Shown here piece after piece: positions 6,840 through 8,406 of a DNA stretch of 8,406 bases. A program made the position numbers and the translations under genes. The notes under the pieces are model-generated. The model was given only the letters and a program-made list of their open reading frames with translations. It did not search any database and was not told the DNA's origin. Each line of letters starts with the position of its first letter. Positions within the stretch are counted from its first letter, which is position 1. Source of the DNA: an uncultured Eubacteriales bacterium (GTDB taxonomy: Bacteria; Bacillota; Clostridia; Oscillospirales; CAG-382); the NCBI GenBank assembly GCA_900550505.1, contig URSI01000041.1:1-8406 (forward strand), written 5' to 3'.

Positions 6840-7589
6840 TTGCAGCACTTTGGTATCACGGATATCGGAATGAAAAGGAAAAACAATCAGGATACGTTCC
6901 GCATAGAGGCAACGGCAGACTACACGCTCGCTGTCGTCTGTGACGGGATGGGCGGCGCTGCCGGCGGCGGTGTTGCCAGTCGTCTCGCCTGCGATGAGTT
7001 CATCTCAAGTATGACTGTGCTGCTGAGGACGGCTGCCGTAGCGGAGACTCCGGACGACGAGATAATCAATATGCTCATCGAATCCGGGAATGCTTCCAAC
7101 AGAGCCGTTTACGATCAGGCGAACGAACATGCCGAGCTTGAAGGCATGGGAACGACACTGGTCGCCTGTCTCTGCCTCAACAACAAACTGTACGTAATCA
7201 GCGCCGGCGACAGCAGGATGTATATTATGAAAAAGACGGGAAAATGTCGTAAGCTTTTGCAGATAACCAAGGATCACTCGCTTGTACAGGAACTGTACGA
7301 AAAGGGTAAGATCACACGTGAAGAGGCAATGACTCACCCGTATAAAAACTACATACTTCGGGCGCTCGGCACGGAAGAACGTGTATCATATGACTACTTC
7401 ATAGTGGAGCCGCCGTTCGAAAGTGTGCTCTTGTGTACTGACGGACTTACCAACTTCGTCAGCGACGAGGAGATAACCGCGATACTAAAAAGCGGGCTTG
7501 CCATAGATTCTAAGGTAAACGAGCTGGTCAGGTGTGCCAATGAGGGCGGTGGCGGGGACAACATTACCGCCGTGCTACTTTCGGACTGA
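6840..7589 (+). CDS. prpC: PP2C-family protein Ser/Thr phosphatase (PrpC/Stp type)
   Basis: This soluble phosphatase removes phosphate from Ser/Thr residues of proteins, usually opposing the PrkC-type kinase encoded next to it. The 249-residue product is a complete PP2C (PPM) domain of standard size. Visible motifs are TDIGMKRKNNQD (7-18), VCDGMGG (33-39) with metal-binding Asp35 and Gly36, GMGTTL, ISAGDSRMY, KDHSLVQEL, LRALGTE, LLCTDGL with Asp201, and GGGDNITA with Asp240-Asn241. The expected metal-binding aspartates are all there, so it should be active. Translation starts at TTG behind a strong ribosome binding site in a 24-base gap after rlmN. The weaker TTG start may limit the amount made relative to neighbours; that is inference. 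In B. subtilis the gene is prpC; elsewhere it is called stp. Confidence 0.95.
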   Translation: MQHFGITDIGMKRKNNQDTFRIEATADYTLAVVCDGMGGAAGGGVASRLACDEFISSMTVLLRTAAVAETPDDEIINMLIESGNASNRAVYDQANEHAELEGMGTTLVACLCLNNKLYVISAGDSRMYIMKKTGKCRKLLQITKDHSLVQELYEKGKITREEAMTHPYKNYILRALGTEERVSYDYFIVEPPFESVLLCTDGLTNFVSDEEITAILKSGLAIDSKVNELVRCANEGGGGDNITAVLLSD

Positions 7590-7625
7590 TCAATCGGTGA
7601 CCAAAATTGAAAGGACCTCTTTCAC

Positions 7626-8357
7626 ATGGATAATTCAAGATACGAAGTATATATCGGTAAAGTTCTCGACAGCCGTTATAAGATACTTGACATAGTGGGT
7701 GTCGGGGGCATGGCTTTTGTTCTCAAAGCGGAAGATCTGCTCATGAACAGGATAGTTGCCATAAAAATACTCAACGAAGAATTTAACGGCGACACTCAGG
7801 CGGAGCAGCGTTTCATAAACGAGTCCAAAGCCGTTGCCATGCTTTCACACAAAAATATCGTCAATATATATGACGTTGCGATATATCCCGACATGAAATA
7901 CATCGTGATGGAATATCTTGACGGTATAACATTGAAGGAGTACCTTACAAACAAAGGTTGTCTGGGGTGGAAAGAGGCCTGTTACTACATCGGGCAGATA
8001 CTCAGAGCACTTGAGCACGCCCACAGCAAGGGCGTCATACACCGTGATATCAAACCGCAGAATATAATGCTTCTCAAAAACGGTGACATAAAGGTAACGG
8101 ATTTCGGTATAGCGAAACTTCCGAGCAGTGCACCGCTCACCATGACCGACAAGGCGATAGGTACGGTATATTATATCTCACCCGAACAGGCAAGCGGCAA
8201 GACGACCGATTTTTATTCGGATCTGTACAGTGTAGGTGTAATGCTCTATGAATGCACCACGGGTTCACTGCCGTTCGTGGCAACGAGCCCGGTCACCGTT
8301 GCGATGATGCAGATAAACGATCAGCCGAAAAGTCCGTCAGAGACACAGAACATATAA
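7626..8357 (+). CDS. prkC: PrkC-type Ser/Thr protein kinase, N-terminal kinase domain, apparent frameshift near 3' end
   Basis: This is a Hanks-type Ser/Thr kinase. Full PrkC proteins are membrane-anchored, with a cytoplasmic kinase domain and outside PASTA repeats that sense cell-wall fragments. The open frame of 243 residues covers most of the kinase fold: glycine loop GVGGMA (25-30), VAIKIL with Lys47, catalytic loop HRDIKPQN (139-146, Asp141), DFG (159-161), and SPEQ with Glu187 at the end of the activation segment, which contains several threonines. The ATG follows AAAGGA (7610-7615) by 10 bases. The frame stops at TAA 8355 before kinase subdomain XI, yet the missing part continues in another frame downstream. 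The transmembrane segment and any PASTA repeats would lie beyond the window. The start and kinase identity are firm; whether the gene is truly broken is open. Confidence 0.9.
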   Translation: MDNSRYEVYIGKVLDSRYKILDIVGVGGMAFVLKAEDLLMNRIVAIKILNEEFNGDTQAEQRFINESKAVAMLSHKNIVNIYDVAIYPDMKYIVMEYLDGITLKEYLTNKGCLGWKEACYYIGQILRALEHAHSKGVIHRDIKPQNIMLLKNGDIKVTDFGIAKLPSSAPLTMTDKAIGTVYYISPEQASGKTTDFYSDLYSVGVMLYECTTGSLPFVATSPVTVAMMQINDQPKSPSETQNI

Positions 8358-8406
8358 GAGAGATAGTTTTTCAGGCTGACGCTCGCGCCCCGGATGACCG
8401 ACGGCA
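8348..8406 (+). other. Out-of-frame continuation of the prkC kinase domain, cut by window edge
   Basis: Read from 8348, in the +2 frame relative to the upstream kinase frame, this stretch encodes EHIREIVFQA followed by DARAPDDRR. That resembles the helix and DPxxR segment of kinase subdomain XI, including its invariant arginine, and picks up where the upstream frame (ending PKSPSE) leaves off. One base lost, or two gained, between about 8340 and 8350 would explain it. The frame stays open to the window edge. The residue after FQA is Asp where Met is common, so the last bases may also carry errors. Confidence 0.65.

Noticed and set aside
1..8406. CRISPR arrays, insertion sequences, tRNA or rRNA genes, riboswitches, defence systems
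   Set aside because: Conserved genes fill almost all of the window, gaps are 78 bases or less, and no repeat units, transposase motifs or structured RNA patterns were seen.

Overview
This window is a compact, single-strand housekeeping gene cluster. It reads, all on the + strand: gmk (3' end only), rpoZ, priA, def, fmt, rsmB, rlmN, prpC/stp and prkC (5' part). This order closely matches the well-known Bacillus/Clostridium gmk-rpoZ-(coaBC)-priA-def-fmt-rsmB-rlmN-prpC-prkC cluster. Together with the Gram-positive-type PP2C phosphatase and Hanks-type kinase pair, it points to a Bacillota genome, most likely Clostridia. Codon use is mixed, with many ATA and AGG codons and a moderate GC content. 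I cannot place the organism more finely from this sequence.

Layout: 1-420 is the C-terminal two thirds of guanylate kinase. 421-498 is the only sizeable gap upstream of a gene and holds a weak promoter candidate and the rpoZ ribosome binding site. 499-744 is the RNA polymerase omega subunit, overlapping priA (741-3167) by four bases. 3190-5803 holds def, fmt and rsmB, and rlmN follows at 5796-6815; from def to rlmN each gene overlaps the next by 4 to 8 bases, so translation is probably coupled. 6840-7589 is the PP2C phosphatase with a TTG start, and 7626 onward is its partner kinase. No intergenic stretch exceeds 300 bases.

How the genes work together: omega helps assemble RNA polymerase, and PriA restarts stalled replication forks. 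Fmt formylates initiator Met-tRNA, and Def removes the formyl group from new proteins. RsmB and RlmN methylate 16S rRNA, and 23S rRNA plus some tRNAs, respectively. The phosphatase-kinase pair controls protein Ser/Thr phosphorylation. I see no mobile elements, repeats, CRISPR arrays, tRNA or rRNA genes.

I do not see a new biological system here. Two points merit a second look. PriA has a shortened zinc-binding loop that lacks one of the eight expected cysteines. The kinase reading frame breaks near 8340-8350, and the rest of the kinase fold continues in another frame up to the window edge; this may be a real mutation or a sequence error. The absence of coaBC between rpoZ and priA is a smaller difference in gene order.
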